Source: Ewingella sp963519305 (lineage in GTDB: Bacteria; Pseudomonadota; Gammaproteobacteria; Enterobacterales; Enterobacteriaceae). From it: a stretch of DNA of 64,000 nt. The position numbers and the translations under genes were made by a program. The notes beneath the pieces are model-generated. The model worked only from the letters and a program-made list of their open reading frames with translations. It had not been told where the DNA came from and did no database searches. The stretch spans positions 62,001-126,000 of the forward strand of contig CAUQMS010000005.1 in assembly GCA_963519305.1 (NCBI GenBank), given 5' to 3'. Each line of letters starts with the position of its first letter. Position 1 is the stretch's first letter. This document shows positions 16,795 through 25,945 of the stretch, one piece after another.

Positions 16795-17413
16795 ACAACA
16801 AGCCCGCGCTGAAATGGTCAAACTCGGCGCTTCCTTCTTTCAGCGCGGTTACGCGACGGGTTCGGCCGGAAATCTGTCGATGCTGCTGGAAGATGGCAAT
16901 TTGCTGGCGACGCCGACCGGCTCCTGCCTTGGCGAACTGGAAGGCGATCGCCTGTCGAAAGTGACGCCAGAGGGTGAGTGGATTTCCGGCGACAAGCCGT
17001 CAAAAGAGATCGCTTTCCACCGTGCGCTCTATCTGAATAATCCGGAGTGTAAGGCGATAGTCCACTTGCACAGCCATTACCTGACCGCGCTCTCCTGTAT
17101 ACAAGGGTTAAACCCGCAAAACTGCATCCGCCCGTTCACGCCCTATGTGGTGATGCGGGTCGGTGATGTACCGGTAGTCCCCTATTACAAACCGGGCGAC
17201 CAGCGTCTGGCCGAGGATCTGGCGCAGCTGGCATCCGGTTATCGCGCCTTCTTGCTGGCTAATCATGGGCCGGTGGTGGTGGGGAAATCCCTGCGTGAAG
17301 CAGCGGATGCTACTGAAGAGCTGGAAGAGACCGCGCGGCTGATGTTCACGCTGGGCGATCGCGCTATTCGTTATCTGACCGATGACGAAGTGGCGGAATT
17401 AAGGAGCCTGTAA
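16787..17413 (+). CDS. otnC: 3-oxo-tetronate 4-phosphate decarboxylase OtnC
   Basis: A 208-residue class II aldolase/adducin-family protein. The start MNEQQARAEMVKLG follows GGAG by 7 bp; the earlier in-frame opening inside otnK is not used. Zinc-ligand motifs are IVHLHSHYLTAL near residue 90 and LLANHGPVVVGKS near 160. The family decarboxylates 3-oxo-tetronate 4-phosphate to dihydroxyacetone phosphate and CO2. Corresponds to E. coli YgbL. Its stop and the otnI start share one base. Confidence 0.9.
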   Translation: MNEQQARAEMVKLGASFFQRGYATGSAGNLSMLLEDGNLLATPTGSCLGELEGDRLSKVTPEGEWISGDKPSKEIAFHRALYLNNPECKAIVHLHSHYLTALSCIQGLNPQNCIRPFTPYVVMRVGDVPVVPYYKPGDQRLAEDLAQLASGYRAFLLANHGPVVVGKSLREAADATEELEETARLMFTLGDRAIRYLTDDEVAELRSL

Positions 17414-18198
17414 TGCCGAAGTTTGCAGCCAATTTATCCACCCAATTTAATGAAGTCCCGTTTCTGGAGCGCTTTGCGGCGGCAGCACAGGCCGGTTTTG
17501 AAGCGGTGGAATTTCTGTTCCCGTACGAATATCCCGCTGCTCAGCTGAAGCAACTGCTGGATGACAATCAGCTTAAGCTGGTGCTGTTCAACACGGCAGC
17601 CGGTGATGTGACGGCGGGCGAGTGGGGCGTTTGTGCTATTCCCGGACGCGAAGCTGATGCCCGTGCCGATATTGATCGCGCGCTGGAATACGCGCTGGCA
17701 CTGAACTGCCCGCAGGTGCACATCATGGCGGCAACGGTGCCAAAAGGGGCCGATCGTCAGGCATATATTGAGACCTTTATCAGTAACATGCGCTACGCGT
17801 CAGAACGCTTCGCGCCGCATGGCATAACTTTGCTGATTGAAGCGCTGAACCCGAAAACCAAACCGGACTATCTCTATTCCAGCCAGTACCAGACGCTGGA
17901 GATGGTGACACTGATTGATCGTCCGAACGTGTCCACTCAGCTTGATCTGTTCCACGCACAATTAGTGGATGGCAATCTCAGTAGCCTGATCCGCCAGCAG
18001 GCCGGACGATACCGCCATGTGCAGATCGCCTCTGCGCCGGATCGCCATGAGCCGGATGAAGGGGAAATCAGTTATCCGTGGTTGTTCGAATTGCTCGATG
18101 AAGTGGGGTACGACGGCTGGATCGGCTGCGAATACATTCCACGCCATAACACTCTTGAGGGGCTGGGGTGGTTCGCGCCCTGGCGCACACGCCGCTAA
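17413..18198 (+). CDS. otnI: 2-oxo-tetronate isomerase OtnI
   Basis: A 261-residue TIM-barrel isomerase of the hydroxypyruvate-isomerase-like family (E. coli YgbM). It begins MPKFAANLSTQFNEVPFLERFAAAAQAGFEAVEFLFPYE. The acidic metal/catalytic residues lie in LLIEALNPKTKPDY and GCEYIPRHNTLEGLGW. It links the LtnD product to OtnK by turning 2-oxo-tetronate into 3-oxo-tetronate. It ends the tight four-gene stretch and a hairpin follows. Confidence 0.9.
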   Translation: MPKFAANLSTQFNEVPFLERFAAAAQAGFEAVEFLFPYEYPAAQLKQLLDDNQLKLVLFNTAAGDVTAGEWGVCAIPGREADARADIDRALEYALALNCPQVHIMAATVPKGADRQAYIETFISNMRYASERFAPHGITLLIEALNPKTKPDYLYSSQYQTLEMVTLIDRPNVSTQLDLFHAQLVDGNLSSLIRQQAGRYRHVQIASAPDRHEPDEGEISYPWLFELLDEVGYDGWIGCEYIPRHNTLEGLGWFAPWRTRR

Positions 18199-18215
18199 TC
18201 ATAATAAATAAAGAC

Positions 18216-18241
18216 CACACCGATAATTCGCCATCGGTGTG
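18216..18241. repeat. Hairpin between otnI and the permease gene
   Basis: CACACCGAT and ATCGGTGTG form a perfect 9-bp stem with an 8-nt loop. No T run follows. It may partly terminate or stabilise the upstream message, letting the permease be expressed at a lower level. Confidence 0.5.
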
Positions 18242-18326
18242 AGTAGAACTGTCCTAAATTTAACGCCAACACCTGCTTATTTAACTCTTAAGTTAATAAA
18301 AAATATAATTAATTAGAGGTTTTCCG

Positions 18327-19688
18327 ATGTCTACTACGCTGCTGCTATCCATTGCGCTACTGAGCGTAATACTACTGCTCTTTCTGGTGATAAAAGCCAA
18401 AGTTCACCCTTTCATTGCTCTGCTGGTGGCCAGCTTATTCGTGGCCATCGCGACCGGTATTCCTGCTGAAAATATCATGAAAGTGATCCTTGGCGGCATG
18501 GGGGGCCTGTTGGGGAACATTGCGGTCATTATTGTTCTCGGCGCGATTCTCGGTGCCGTCATCGAAGCGTCCGGCGGGGCGGATGCATTGGCAAAACGCT
18601 TTGCCAGCCTGTGCGGGCCGCAACGGATGGTTGCCGCCTTAACGACCGTTGCTTTTATCCTCGGGTTACCGGTTTTCTTCGACGTTGGCTTCATCATTGT
18701 GGTGCCACTGATTTACGGCTTCACCAAAGTGATGGGCGTGTCACCGCTGAAATTTGGTCTGCCAATGGCCGGTATGATGCTGATGGTACACGTTACCGTG
18801 CCAACCCATCCGGGTCCGGCGGCGGCGGCAGTGTTGCTGAATGCTGATCTGGGGTTACTGATGATGGCGGGTATCGCGATTTCGGTGCCGGTTGGCGTGG
18901 TAGGGTATTTTGTTGCGAAGGCATTGAATCGTAAAAATTATCATCTGTCAGTGGCGGTTTTAGAGCAGTTGCAATTAACGGCATCCAGCGATCAGGCAGA
19001 GCCAGCACAGGACAAGAAAAATGCACCGGGAGCGATGCTGATTTCCGGTCTGATTGTCCTGCCTATTTTGCTGATCACATTGGGGACATTGCTGCCACCT
19101 TATTTCACACCGGATAGTCTGTTGCTGAAAACGCTCACGTTGGTGGGTTCACCGGGCATCGCGTTGTTGATCACTTTGGCACTGGCGGCATGGCTGCTCG
19201 GTATCCGTCGTGGCTGGACAGCGGAGAAGCTGGAAACGCTGTCAGGTAATGCGATTTCAACGGCGGCGGGTGTGATTTTGGTTTCCGGCGCGGGTGGGGC
19301 TTTTGGCAAGGTGCTGGTGGAATCCGGTGTGGGTAATGCGCTGGCTACCTCACTGCAAACCATTCATCTGCCGTTGATTCCCGCGGCATATATTTTGTCA
19401 CTGGCGCTGCGTGCGTCGCAGGGTTCGGCGACGGTGGCGATCGTCACGACCTGCGGTTTACTGAGTACTGCAGTAGCCGGACTTGGCGATATGCAATTGG
19501 TACTGGTGGCGCTTTCAGCCTGCTTCGGCGCACTGGGCCTGTCCCATGTTAATGACTCGGGATTCTGGGTCGTAACGCGCTATCTGGGGTTGTCAGTGGC
19601 GGACGGTTTAAAAACCTGGACGGTGCTGACCACGCTGATGGGGTTAAGTGGTTTTGCCCTGACCTGGATAATGTGGACGTTGGTTTAA
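18327..19688 (+). CDS. GntP-family sugar-acid permease (YgbN-like)
   Basis: A 453-residue permease of the gluconate:H+ symporter family (E. coli YgbN, 454 residues). Twelve or more hydrophobic segments are visible, such as LLLSIALLSVILLLFLVI at the start. Conserved family stretches include KVHPFIALLVASLFVAI, MLMVHVTVPTHPGPAAAA near residue 155, and LRASQGSATVAIVTTCGLL near 355. Position directly after otnI implies uptake of threonate or erythronate. The exact substrate is inferred from the neighbours. Confidence 0.88.
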   Translation: MSTTLLLSIALLSVILLLFLVIKAKVHPFIALLVASLFVAIATGIPAENIMKVILGGMGGLLGNIAVIIVLGAILGAVIEASGGADALAKRFASLCGPQRMVAALTTVAFILGLPVFFDVGFIIVVPLIYGFTKVMGVSPLKFGLPMAGMMLMVHVTVPTHPGPAAAAVLLNADLGLLMMAGIAISVPVGVVGYFVAKALNRKNYHLSVAVLEQLQLTASSDQAEPAQDKKNAPGAMLISGLIVLPILLITLGTLLPPYFTPDSLLLKTLTLVGSPGIALLITLALAAWLLGIRRGWTAEKLETLSGNAISTAAGVILVSGAGGAFGKVLVESGVGNALATSLQTIHLPLIPAAYILSLALRASQGSATVAIVTTCGLLSTAVAGLGDMQLVLVALSACFGALGLSHVNDSGFWVVTRYLGLSVADGLKTWTVLTTLMGLSGFALTWIMWTLV

Positions 19689-19694
19689 GTCGAA

Positions 19695-19724
19695 GCCCCT
19701 TGATCAGAGGGATGATCAAGGGGC
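19695..19724. terminator. Strong hairpin after the permease gene
   Basis: A perfect 12-bp stem (GCCCCTTGATCA / TGATCAAGGGGC) with a 6-nt loop begins 7 bp after the stop. It lacks a T run, so it may need Rho or act as an RNA 3' stabiliser. Confidence 0.55.
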
Positions 19725-19796
19725 GGCTGGCTAAGGTAAGGAGCCGCGCGATATTCTCTGTTACTCTGTGGTTAATACACTCAGCGGAGCAGGGCG

Positions 19797-20633
19797 ATGG
19801 CGTCAAAGAACTGGATCGATTTATCGAAAGATAAAGACAGCGGCATTGAGACAATTCAGGCCCATTTTGAAGGCCACGCGTATGATCCGCACTGGCATGA
19901 CAGCTATCTGGTCGGCGTCACCCGTCAGGGTGTTCAGCAGTTCAGTTGCCGCCGCCAGAAACATCAAAGCCTGCCCGGCAAAGTCTTCATGCTCGAACCC
20001 GGTGAGATCCACGACGGTGACGCGATAACGCCCGGCGGCTTCACCTATCAGATGTTGTACCTTGACCCGCAGTGGCTGAGCCGCGAACTGGCGGCACGCC
20101 GTCATGATACCACCGGCCACGGTGACCCGAGTTTTGAGAACACGCTGGCGCAGGATCCCCGGCTGGCAGAGGCGATCTCCGGTGCGTTTCAGGCATTGCA
20201 CGACAAGGATCTGCGTATAGTGCGTGAGTCTGCGCTGGATGGCTTACTGCATGCGCTCGGCGGTCACTTCACCTGGCAGCTCAGGCCGGATGCGGACATC
20301 ACTTTTTCTCCACTGGCTTACCGCGCCCGCGATTATCTGCACGCGCATTTGCACGAGGATATCGGGCTGGAGCAGCTGGCTGCCGCCCTCGGCGAAAGCC
20401 GTTTTATCGTCACCCGCGCGTTTAAAGCCGCCTTTAGTTTGCCGCCTCACGCCTATCTTATTCAGCTGAAACTGACCCGCGCACGTGAATGGCTGGCAGT
20501 GGGGCGATCGCCCGTCACCGTGGCGGCCGATCTCGGTTTTGCCGATCAGAGCCACCTTGGGCGCTGGTTTCGCCGCGCCTATCAGCTGACGCCCGCCCAT
20601 TACCGGTGGCTGTGCACAAATCTTCCAGATTGA
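19797..20633 (+). CDS. AraC-family transcriptional regulator with cupin sensor
   Basis: A 278-residue AraC-type regulator. The amino half is a cupin-like sensor (HWHDSYLVGVTRQGVQQFSCRR and KVFMLEPGEIHDGDA). The C-terminal 100 residues hold two helix-turn-helix motifs, DIGLEQLAAALGESRFIVTRAFKAAF and PVTVAADLGFADQSHLGRWFRRAY. The following gene encodes a DUF2000 protein on the same strand 63 bp away, so it may control that gene. Effector and targets are not evident. Confidence 0.85.
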   Translation: MASKNWIDLSKDKDSGIETIQAHFEGHAYDPHWHDSYLVGVTRQGVQQFSCRRQKHQSLPGKVFMLEPGEIHDGDAITPGGFTYQMLYLDPQWLSRELAARRHDTTGHGDPSFENTLAQDPRLAEAISGAFQALHDKDLRIVRESALDGLLHALGGHFTWQLRPDADITFSPLAYRARDYLHAHLHEDIGLEQLAAALGESRFIVTRAFKAAFSLPPHAYLIQLKLTRAREWLAVGRSPVTVAADLGFADQSHLGRWFRRAYQLTPAHYRWLCTNLPD

Positions 20634-20696
20634 GAAATCCCCTCAGGCTATGCTCCGGCTTTAAATCTGATAAAAAATAGACCGGAGCCTGCAATA

Positions 20697-21137
20697 ATGA
20701 ATAACCCCGCAACCGCTGTTTCCCCTGCGCTGCCTGAGCGTTGTGTCATCGTCATTAATCAAACGTTAAGTGCGGGCCATGCGGCCAATGCCGCTGCCGT
20801 GCTGGCGCTGACGTTAGGCCAGCGGCATCCGGGGCTGGTGGGTGGCCCGCTGACCGATGGCGATAACCGCACGCATCCGGGCCTGATCCCGATTGGCATC
20901 AGCGTGCTGGTGGCTGACAGCCAGACCTTGTCGCAGCTGCATGACACTCTGCTCAGCGATGATGAGATGGACGGAGTGATTTTCCCGGTTGAAGGCCAGC
21001 AGACTACCGACTACGCGGCTTTTCAGCAGGCGGTCGCCGGTGTTCCGACGGCGTCGCTGCAACTGCTGGGCATCGCGTTAGCGGGTAAAAAGAAAATCGT
21101 CAGAAAGCTGACCGGTAAGCTCGGGCTGTTGGGCTGA
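20697..21137 (+). CDS. DUF2000 domain protein
   Basis: A 146-residue protein whose single domain starts VIVINQTLSAGHAANAAAVLALTLGQRHP and continues GITVLVADSQTLSQL-like sequence, typical of DUF2000. The fold belongs to the peptidyl-tRNA hydrolase II-like group, but no activity is established. It has no signal peptide or membrane segment. It follows the AraC-type regulator closely, an arrangement that suggests a regulator-effector pair. Function unknown. Confidence 0.75.
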   Translation: MNNPATAVSPALPERCVIVINQTLSAGHAANAAAVLALTLGQRHPGLVGGPLTDGDNRTHPGLIPIGISVLVADSQTLSQLHDTLLSDDEMDGVIFPVEGQQTTDYAAFQQAVAGVPTASLQLLGIALAGKKKIVRKLTGKLGLLG

Positions 21138-21232
21138 AGACGGTAGCACCGGAGGATTAACCTGCCGGATGCGTACTTTTTGCGGCGTTCTGCGGTTACA
21201 ATCATCGCTTTACGACAGTCAAAGGGGCATCC

Positions 21233-21964
21233 ATGAAAACGACCGGTCCTTCGGTGTCCGAAGCGATCACTCGCGATCTCGCTATGCGCGTGATCCGCGG
21301 GGAGTTACCCGCCGGGCTCGCCATCGCCGGAGAGAATGAACTGGCGCTGCACTACTCAGCTTCACGCACCTCGGTGCGCAATGCTCTACAGGTGCTGGCG
21401 GCCAAAGGCATGTTGTCGATTCAACCCAAACGTCGTACTACCGTCAATCCGCGTGAAATGTGGAGTTTCCTCGACGCCGATGTGCTGAGCTGGCTGGAAG
21501 ATGTCGGGATTGAGCCGGGCATCGTTGAGCACCTGATGGTGACGCGCCTGATTTTCGAACCCAATGCCGCCGCGATGGCCGCCAGCAACGCTAACGGTCA
21601 CGATCTGGCGGCGATGGAAGATGCCTGGGGCCTGATGTTGCAGGGGCAGCAGCAAAATTCCGCCAGCCTGTTCGAAGAGGGGGATCTGGCGTTCCATCTG
21701 GCTATCCTCAAAGCCTGTCACAACCCTTTTCTGATCTCGATCGGCAGCGCGCTGTCGGCGGCGATGATGCTGTCGTTTAAGCAGACGCTGGAAGAAGATT
21801 TGCAACTGACCAAAGAAGCGGTGGAACAACACCGGATCCTGATGGAAGCCATCCGCATGAAGCAGGTGGACAACTCCCGCGAGATCATGCGCAGCATCCT
21901 GCTCGAAGCCGCCAATAAAAAGCTCTGGCACGACACCCCGCAAAAATACGCGCATCTGATGTAA
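21233..21964 (+). CDS. dgoR: GntR/FadR-family galactonate repressor DgoR
   Basis: A 243-residue GntR-type regulator of the FadR subgroup. The winged helix covers residues 10-75 (LAMRVIRGELPAGLAIAGENELALHYSASRTSVRNALQVLAAKGML). The FCD ligand domain follows, with metal-binding type motifs (EGDLAFHLAILKACHNP). It matches E. coli DgoR (229 residues). It likely represses the dgoK-led operon by binding the palindromes at 22026-22060, released by D-galactonate. It has its own transcription unit, closed by a terminator. Confidence 0.88.
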   Translation: MKTTGPSVSEAITRDLAMRVIRGELPAGLAIAGENELALHYSASRTSVRNALQVLAAKGMLSIQPKRRTTVNPREMWSFLDADVLSWLEDVGIEPGIVEHLMVTRLIFEPNAAAMAASNANGHDLAAMEDAWGLMLQGQQQNSASLFEEGDLAFHLAILKACHNPFLISIGSALSAAMMLSFKQTLEEDLQLTKEAVEQHRILMEAIRMKQVDNSREIMRSILLEAANKKLWHDTPQKYAHLM

Positions 21965-21978
21965 GGACTATTTAACCG

Positions 21979-22016
21979 GCCCGCGATCTGATTCACAGAT
22001 CGCGGGCTGTTTTATT
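21979..22016 (+). terminator. Rho-independent terminator after dgoR
   Basis: A perfect 12-bp GC-rich stem (GCCCGCGATCTG / CAGATCGCGGGC) with a 5-nt loop is followed by TGTTTTATTTA. It lies 15 bp after the dgoR stop and separates dgoR from the catabolic operon. Confidence 0.85.
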
Positions 22017-22025
22017 TATATGCTA

Positions 22026-22060
22026 CTTGTAATACAAGATACTTAAATAGGTATTACAAG
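22026..22060. promoter_or_regulatory. Probable DgoR operators before dgoK
   Basis: CTTGTAATACAAG (22026-22038) is a 13-bp palindrome and a related copy AGGTATTACAAG lies at 22049-22060, reaching the dgoK start codon. They match the TTGTA-TACAA type inverted repeat described for E. coli DgoR. Binding here would block both promoter exit and ribosome loading of dgoK. Confidence 0.7.
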
Positions 22061-22061
22061 A

Positions 22062-22955
22062 ATGAGCAAAAAATGGATAGCCGTTGATTGGGGAACCACT
22101 AACTTCCGTGCGTTTCTGATCAATCATCACGACATCGAAGACCGCCTGAGCGCCCCTCTGGGCCTGCTTCAGGTCGCCGGTCGCCAGTTTGCTTCCACCC
22201 TGCAATCACTGCTCAACGGCTGGCTGACACAGCACGGCAGTTTGCCAATCCTGATGGCGGGCATGGTGGGTTCTCAGCAGGGTTGGGCCGATGTACCTTA
22301 CGTGACGCTGCCCGCGTGTGCCGGTGATTTCGCCGCACACACCGCTGAAGTCGCGACGCCGTGGGGCAGCCGCTGCCATATCGTGGCCGGTGCGACGTGC
22401 GAAAGTGAGTGGGGTTTTCCGGACGTCATGCGCGGCGAGGAAGTGCAGCTTTTAGGGCTGGCGGAATTGCATCCGGCGACGGCTCACCGGGTGATCCTGC
22501 CCGGCACCCACAGTAAACACGCCAGACTGCAGGGTGGAAAACTTATCGATTTCAGCACCTTCATGACGGGCGAACTCTACGCCACGCTGATTAACCATTC
22601 GCTGCTCGGCAAAGATTTACCCTTCTGCGAACAGGATGGCGCGGCGTTTGATCTCGGCGTCGCCAGCAGCAAGAAATCTCCTTTCCTCAGCCATGCGATT
22701 TTCTCCGCCCGTACCCTGCGGTTGCGCGGGGTTATCACCCCTGCACAGGTCAGCAGTTATCTCTCCGGCCTGCTGATCGGCAGCGAAATGGCGGCGCTGG
22801 CGGCAGAAGATGCCTGGGTCGTTGGTTCCCCGTCGCTGACCCTGAGTTATCAGCGCGCGGCCCGCCAGTTTGGTATCACCCTGCACGCGGCGGATGGCGC
22901 AGCCTGTTTTGTTCAGGGTTTATCACAGATTTATCACAGTGGAGTCTTCGCATGA
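22062..22955 (+). CDS. dgoK: 2-oxo-3-deoxygalactonate kinase DgoK
   Basis: A 297-residue sugar kinase of the DgoK family. It starts MSKKWIAVDWGTTNFRAFLI, with the phosphate-binding loop DWGTTNFR, and keeps the family stretches MAGMVGSQQGW and LPGTHSKHARL. It phosphorylates 2-oxo-3-deoxy-D-galactonate at C6. Its stop overlaps the dgoA start (ATGA). No strong ribosome site precedes it; the operator sequence fills that position, which may keep basal expression low. Confidence 0.92.
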   Translation: MSKKWIAVDWGTTNFRAFLINHHDIEDRLSAPLGLLQVAGRQFASTLQSLLNGWLTQHGSLPILMAGMVGSQQGWADVPYVTLPACAGDFAAHTAEVATPWGSRCHIVAGATCESEWGFPDVMRGEEVQLLGLAELHPATAHRVILPGTHSKHARLQGGKLIDFSTFMTGELYATLINHSLLGKDLPFCEQDGAAFDLGVASSKKSPFLSHAIFSARTLRLRGVITPAQVSSYLSGLLIGSEMAALAAEDAWVVGSPSLTLSYQRAARQFGITLHAADGAACFVQGLSQIYHSGVFA

Positions 22956-23602
22956 ATTATCAGAAATTTTCCGAACAGTGGCAGCAGTGTTCACTGCCGC
23001 TGGTGGCGATCTTACGTGGTGTCACTCCGGCCGAAGCTGAGGGCGTAGCCCTGACGCTGGTCAAGTGCGGTTTTACCTATCTCGAAGTGCCGCTGAACAG
23101 CCCGTCACCGCTGGAATCTATCCGCATCATGGCGGATGTACTGGGTTCCCGCGCCTATGTGGGAGCGGGCACTGTGCTGACGCCACAACAGGTCGCCGAC
23201 GTTGCGCAGGCGGGCGGTCAGTTAATTATTTCGCCTAATGCCGACGTGGCGGTCATTGAAGCGAGCTGCGCATTGAATCTGATAAGCCTGCCGGGTGTAA
23301 CAACACCTTCCGAGGCATTTCGCGCCCTGCAGGCCGGGGCGCACGGGCTGAAGTTGTTCCCGGCGGAGATCGTCACACCCGTCGTTACCAAAGCCCTGCG
23401 GGCGGTGCTGCCGCATGAAGCTGTGTGCCTGCCGGTTGGTGGTATTGCGGCCGATGCGGCGCAAATGCGCACCTATGTGCAGGCCGGAGCGCAGGGGTTT
23501 GGCCTCGGTGGCGGGTTGTATTGGCCCGGAATGTCACTCGCGGCGTTGCATGAAAAGGCAGATGCCTATCGCCAGGCGTGGCAACAAAGTCTGGCCGGGT
23601 AA
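22952..23602 (+). CDS. dgoA: 2-oxo-3-deoxy-6-phosphogalactonate aldolase DgoA
   Basis: A 216-residue KDPG/KDPGal aldolase. Family markers are LVAILRGVTPAEAEGVAL at the amino end, the catalytic Glu in LVAILRG-GFTYLEVPLNSP, GAGTVLTPQQV, the Schiff-base lysine in GAHGLKLFPAE near residue 135, and VGGI. It splits KDPGal to pyruvate and glyceraldehyde-3-phosphate. In E. coli the aldolase sits ahead of the galactonate dehydratase DgoD; here no DgoD follows. Confidence 0.92.
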   Translation: MNYQKFSEQWQQCSLPLVAILRGVTPAEAEGVALTLVKCGFTYLEVPLNSPSPLESIRIMADVLGSRAYVGAGTVLTPQQVADVAQAGGQLIISPNADVAVIEASCALNLISLPGVTTPSEAFRALQAGAHGLKLFPAEIVTPVVTKALRAVLPHEAVCLPVGGIAADAAQMRTYVQAGAQGFGLGGGLYWPGMSLAALHEKADAYRQAWQQSLAG

Positions 23603-23608
23603 CCGCAG

Positions 23609-24478
23609 ATGAACGGCTCTCTCCTCAGCCCCGCGCAGCCCGTTGGTGATTACCGCGCAACGCTTGGCGAAACGCCGGTGTGGTGCTGCGCCACTCAGTC
23701 CCTGATCTGGGTCGATATTGTGCAGCAGTGTCTTCTGCGCCTGTGGCCAGAACGTGGTGATGTCGTTGAGGTTCATCCGCTGCCGTTTGTCTGTAGCGCA
23801 GCGTTATTGACCGACCAGCCGGGCCAGTGGCTGCTGGTGACCAGCGCCGGGGTGAAATTGTATGACAGCGCGTTGCGCCGCTTTACTTCGCTCTGCCCGT
23901 GGGTTGAAGACGCGCAGACCCGGCCGAACGAAGCGGCCATCGCACCCGACGGCTCGCTGTGGTTCAGCACCATGGACGTCACCGCGCAGCAGGCCAAAGG
24001 CAGCTGGTACCGCTTCACATCTGGCGACAAACAACCGGTGCAGATGCTCGGTGGTCAGCATGTGCCGAATACCCTGCTGTGGTTCGGCGGCTATGCGTGG
24101 TTTGGCGATACCTTCGCCCACCGTTTTTACCGTTCACCGGCCGATGCGATATCGCCTGAAACCCTGATGGGCTGGCCGACCGGTGAGTTTTTTGCCGACG
24201 GCTCGGCACTGGACGAGCACGGGGTGATGTTCAACGCCCGCTGGGGGGCGAGCTGTCTGGCGCGTTATCAACTGACGGACGCCGCGCCTGAATTTATCGA
24301 CACTTTGTCTTTGACGGTTCAGCAACCCTCCAGCTGCACGTTTGGCGGGCCTGACCTTTCTGATCTTTATGTCACATCGGCCCGTGATGGCCTGTTAGCG
24401 CCGCAGCCGCAAGATGGCGCATTGCTTCGAATTCATACCTCATTCCACGGACAGCGAGCTTCGCTATTCCAACTATAA
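23609..24478 (+). CDS. SMP-30/gluconolactonase-family sugar lactonase
   Basis: A 289-residue six-bladed beta-propeller lactonase. The metal ligands are visible: Glu in TLGETPVWC near residue 18, Asn in TRPNEAAIAPDGSLWF near 108, and Asp in FFADGSALDEHG near 195. The family opens sugar lactones. Six bp after dgoA, it most likely hydrolyses galactono-1,4-lactone to galactonate, feeding the pathway. It is followed by a sugar transporter 31 bp downstream. Confidence 0.85.
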   Translation: MNGSLLSPAQPVGDYRATLGETPVWCCATQSLIWVDIVQQCLLRLWPERGDVVEVHPLPFVCSAALLTDQPGQWLLVTSAGVKLYDSALRRFTSLCPWVEDAQTRPNEAAIAPDGSLWFSTMDVTAQQAKGSWYRFTSGDKQPVQMLGGQHVPNTLLWFGGYAWFGDTFAHRFYRSPADAISPETLMGWPTGEFFADGSALDEHGVMFNARWGASCLARYQLTDAAPEFIDTLSLTVQQPSSCTFGGPDLSDLYVTSARDGLLAPQPQDGALLRIHTSFHGQRASLFQL

Positions 24479-24509
24479 CAACGGTCTGTTTTTACACGGA
24501 AGCTACCTT

Positions 24510-25895
24510 ATGAGCACTCGGAATTTACCTCACACCAACGGGCAAACGTATTTGATTTGCCTGCTTGCGGCACTGGCCGGGCTGCTGTTTGGCTTGGATA
24601 TGGGCGTTATCGCAGGCGCGCTACCTTTTCTCGCACATGAATTTGGTTTAAGCAGCCATCAGCAGGAGATGGTCGTCAGCATCATGATGCTTGGCGCTAC
24701 GTTTGGTGCGCTGTGCAGCGGGCCAATGTCCGGACGTATCGGGCGCAAGAAAACCCTGTTGATCGGCGCGGTGCTGTTTGTTATCGGGTCGCTTGGCTGC
24801 GCTTTTGCACCGGACTTGCTCATGCTGGAAGTGTCCCGTTTCCTGCTGGGCATAGCGGTTGGCGTTGCGTCGTTTGTGGCACCGCTTTATTTGTCTGAAA
24901 TCGCACCGGAGCATATTCGCGGCAGCATGATTTCGCTCTATCAGCTGATGATCACCATCGGCATTTTAGTGGCCTTCCTGTCTGACGTCGGTTTCAGCGC
25001 CAGCGGTAACTGGCGCTGGATGCTGGGCATTATTACTTTCCCGGCACTGATTCTGTTTATCGGCGTGCTGACCCTGCCGGAAAGCCCGCGCTGGCTGTCG
25101 ATGAAAGGTAAGAACGATTTGGCGATGAAAGTGCTGACGCTGCTGCGTTCCTCAAGCGAAGATGCACGCCGTGAGCTGGATGCTATCCGTGAAAACGTGC
25201 AGCAAAAACAGCACGGCTGGCAGTTATTCCGCACCAACAGTAACTTCCGTCGTTCGACCTACCTCGGCGTGTTATTGCAGTTCATGCAGCAGTTCACCGG
25301 CATGACGGTCATCATGTATTACGCACCGAAAATCTTCGCCATTGCCGGTTTTGCCACCACCAAAGAGCAGATGTGGGGGACGGTGATTGCCGGTCTGGTC
25401 AACGTTCTGGCGACCTTTATCGCCATCGGTCTGGTGGACCGCTGGGGACGTAAGCCGATTCTGAAGCTTGGCTTTAGCGTCATGGCCATCTGCATGGGGC
25501 TGATGGGTTACATGTTCTTTGTGGGCATTACCTCGGCGGCCCAGCAATACACCGCCGTGCTGTTGCTGCTGATCTTCATTACCGGTTTTGCCATGAGCGC
25601 CGGCCCGCTGATCTGGGTGCTGTGTTCTGAGATCCAACCTCTGGCCGGCCGCGATTTTGGCGTCACTTGTTCCACCATGGCGAACTGGATAGCCAACATG
25701 ATCATCGGTGCGACCTTCCTGACGCTGATCGACTTTATGGGCAGCGCGGCCACCTTCTGGCTGTACGGCGTGCTGAACGTTATGTGCATCGTCCTGACCC
25801 TCATCTTCATTCCGGAAACCAAAAATATCTCCCTCGAAAATATCGAGAAAAACCTGATGTCCGGCAAACGCCTGCGTCAGGTCGGTAGTGCGTAA
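24510..25895 (+). CDS. GalP/AraE-like sugar:H+ symporter
   Basis: A 461-residue MFS sugar porter with twelve membrane segments. It closely resembles E. coli GalP (464). Sugar-porter signatures are LLFGLDMGVIAGALPF, SGRIGRKKTLL, RFLLGIAVGVASFVAPLYLSEIAPEHIRG, PESPRWL, QQFTGMTVIMYYAPKIF, VDRWGRKPIL and FIPETKNISLENIE. The ATG at 24510 gives the GalP-like start; an upstream in-frame opening inside the lactonase gene is not used. The likely substrate is galactose or a related hexose or pentose, which fits a galactose-oxidation cluster. Confidence 0.85.
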   Translation: MSTRNLPHTNGQTYLICLLAALAGLLFGLDMGVIAGALPFLAHEFGLSSHQQEMVVSIMMLGATFGALCSGPMSGRIGRKKTLLIGAVLFVIGSLGCAFAPDLLMLEVSRFLLGIAVGVASFVAPLYLSEIAPEHIRGSMISLYQLMITIGILVAFLSDVGFSASGNWRWMLGIITFPALILFIGVLTLPESPRWLSMKGKNDLAMKVLTLLRSSSEDARRELDAIRENVQQKQHGWQLFRTNSNFRRSTYLGVLLQFMQQFTGMTVIMYYAPKIFAIAGFATTKEQMWGTVIAGLVNVLATFIAIGLVDRWGRKPILKLGFSVMAICMGLMGYMFFVGITSAAQQYTAVLLLLIFITGFAMSAGPLIWVLCSEIQPLAGRDFGVTCSTMANWIANMIIGATFLTLIDFMGSAATFWLYGVLNVMCIVLTLIFIPETKNISLENIEKNLMSGKRLRQVGSA

Positions 25896-25945
25896 GTTGT
25901 GTAGTTAATCGTTGTACTGGCGTAGTTCAGCAACCACAAAGAGAG

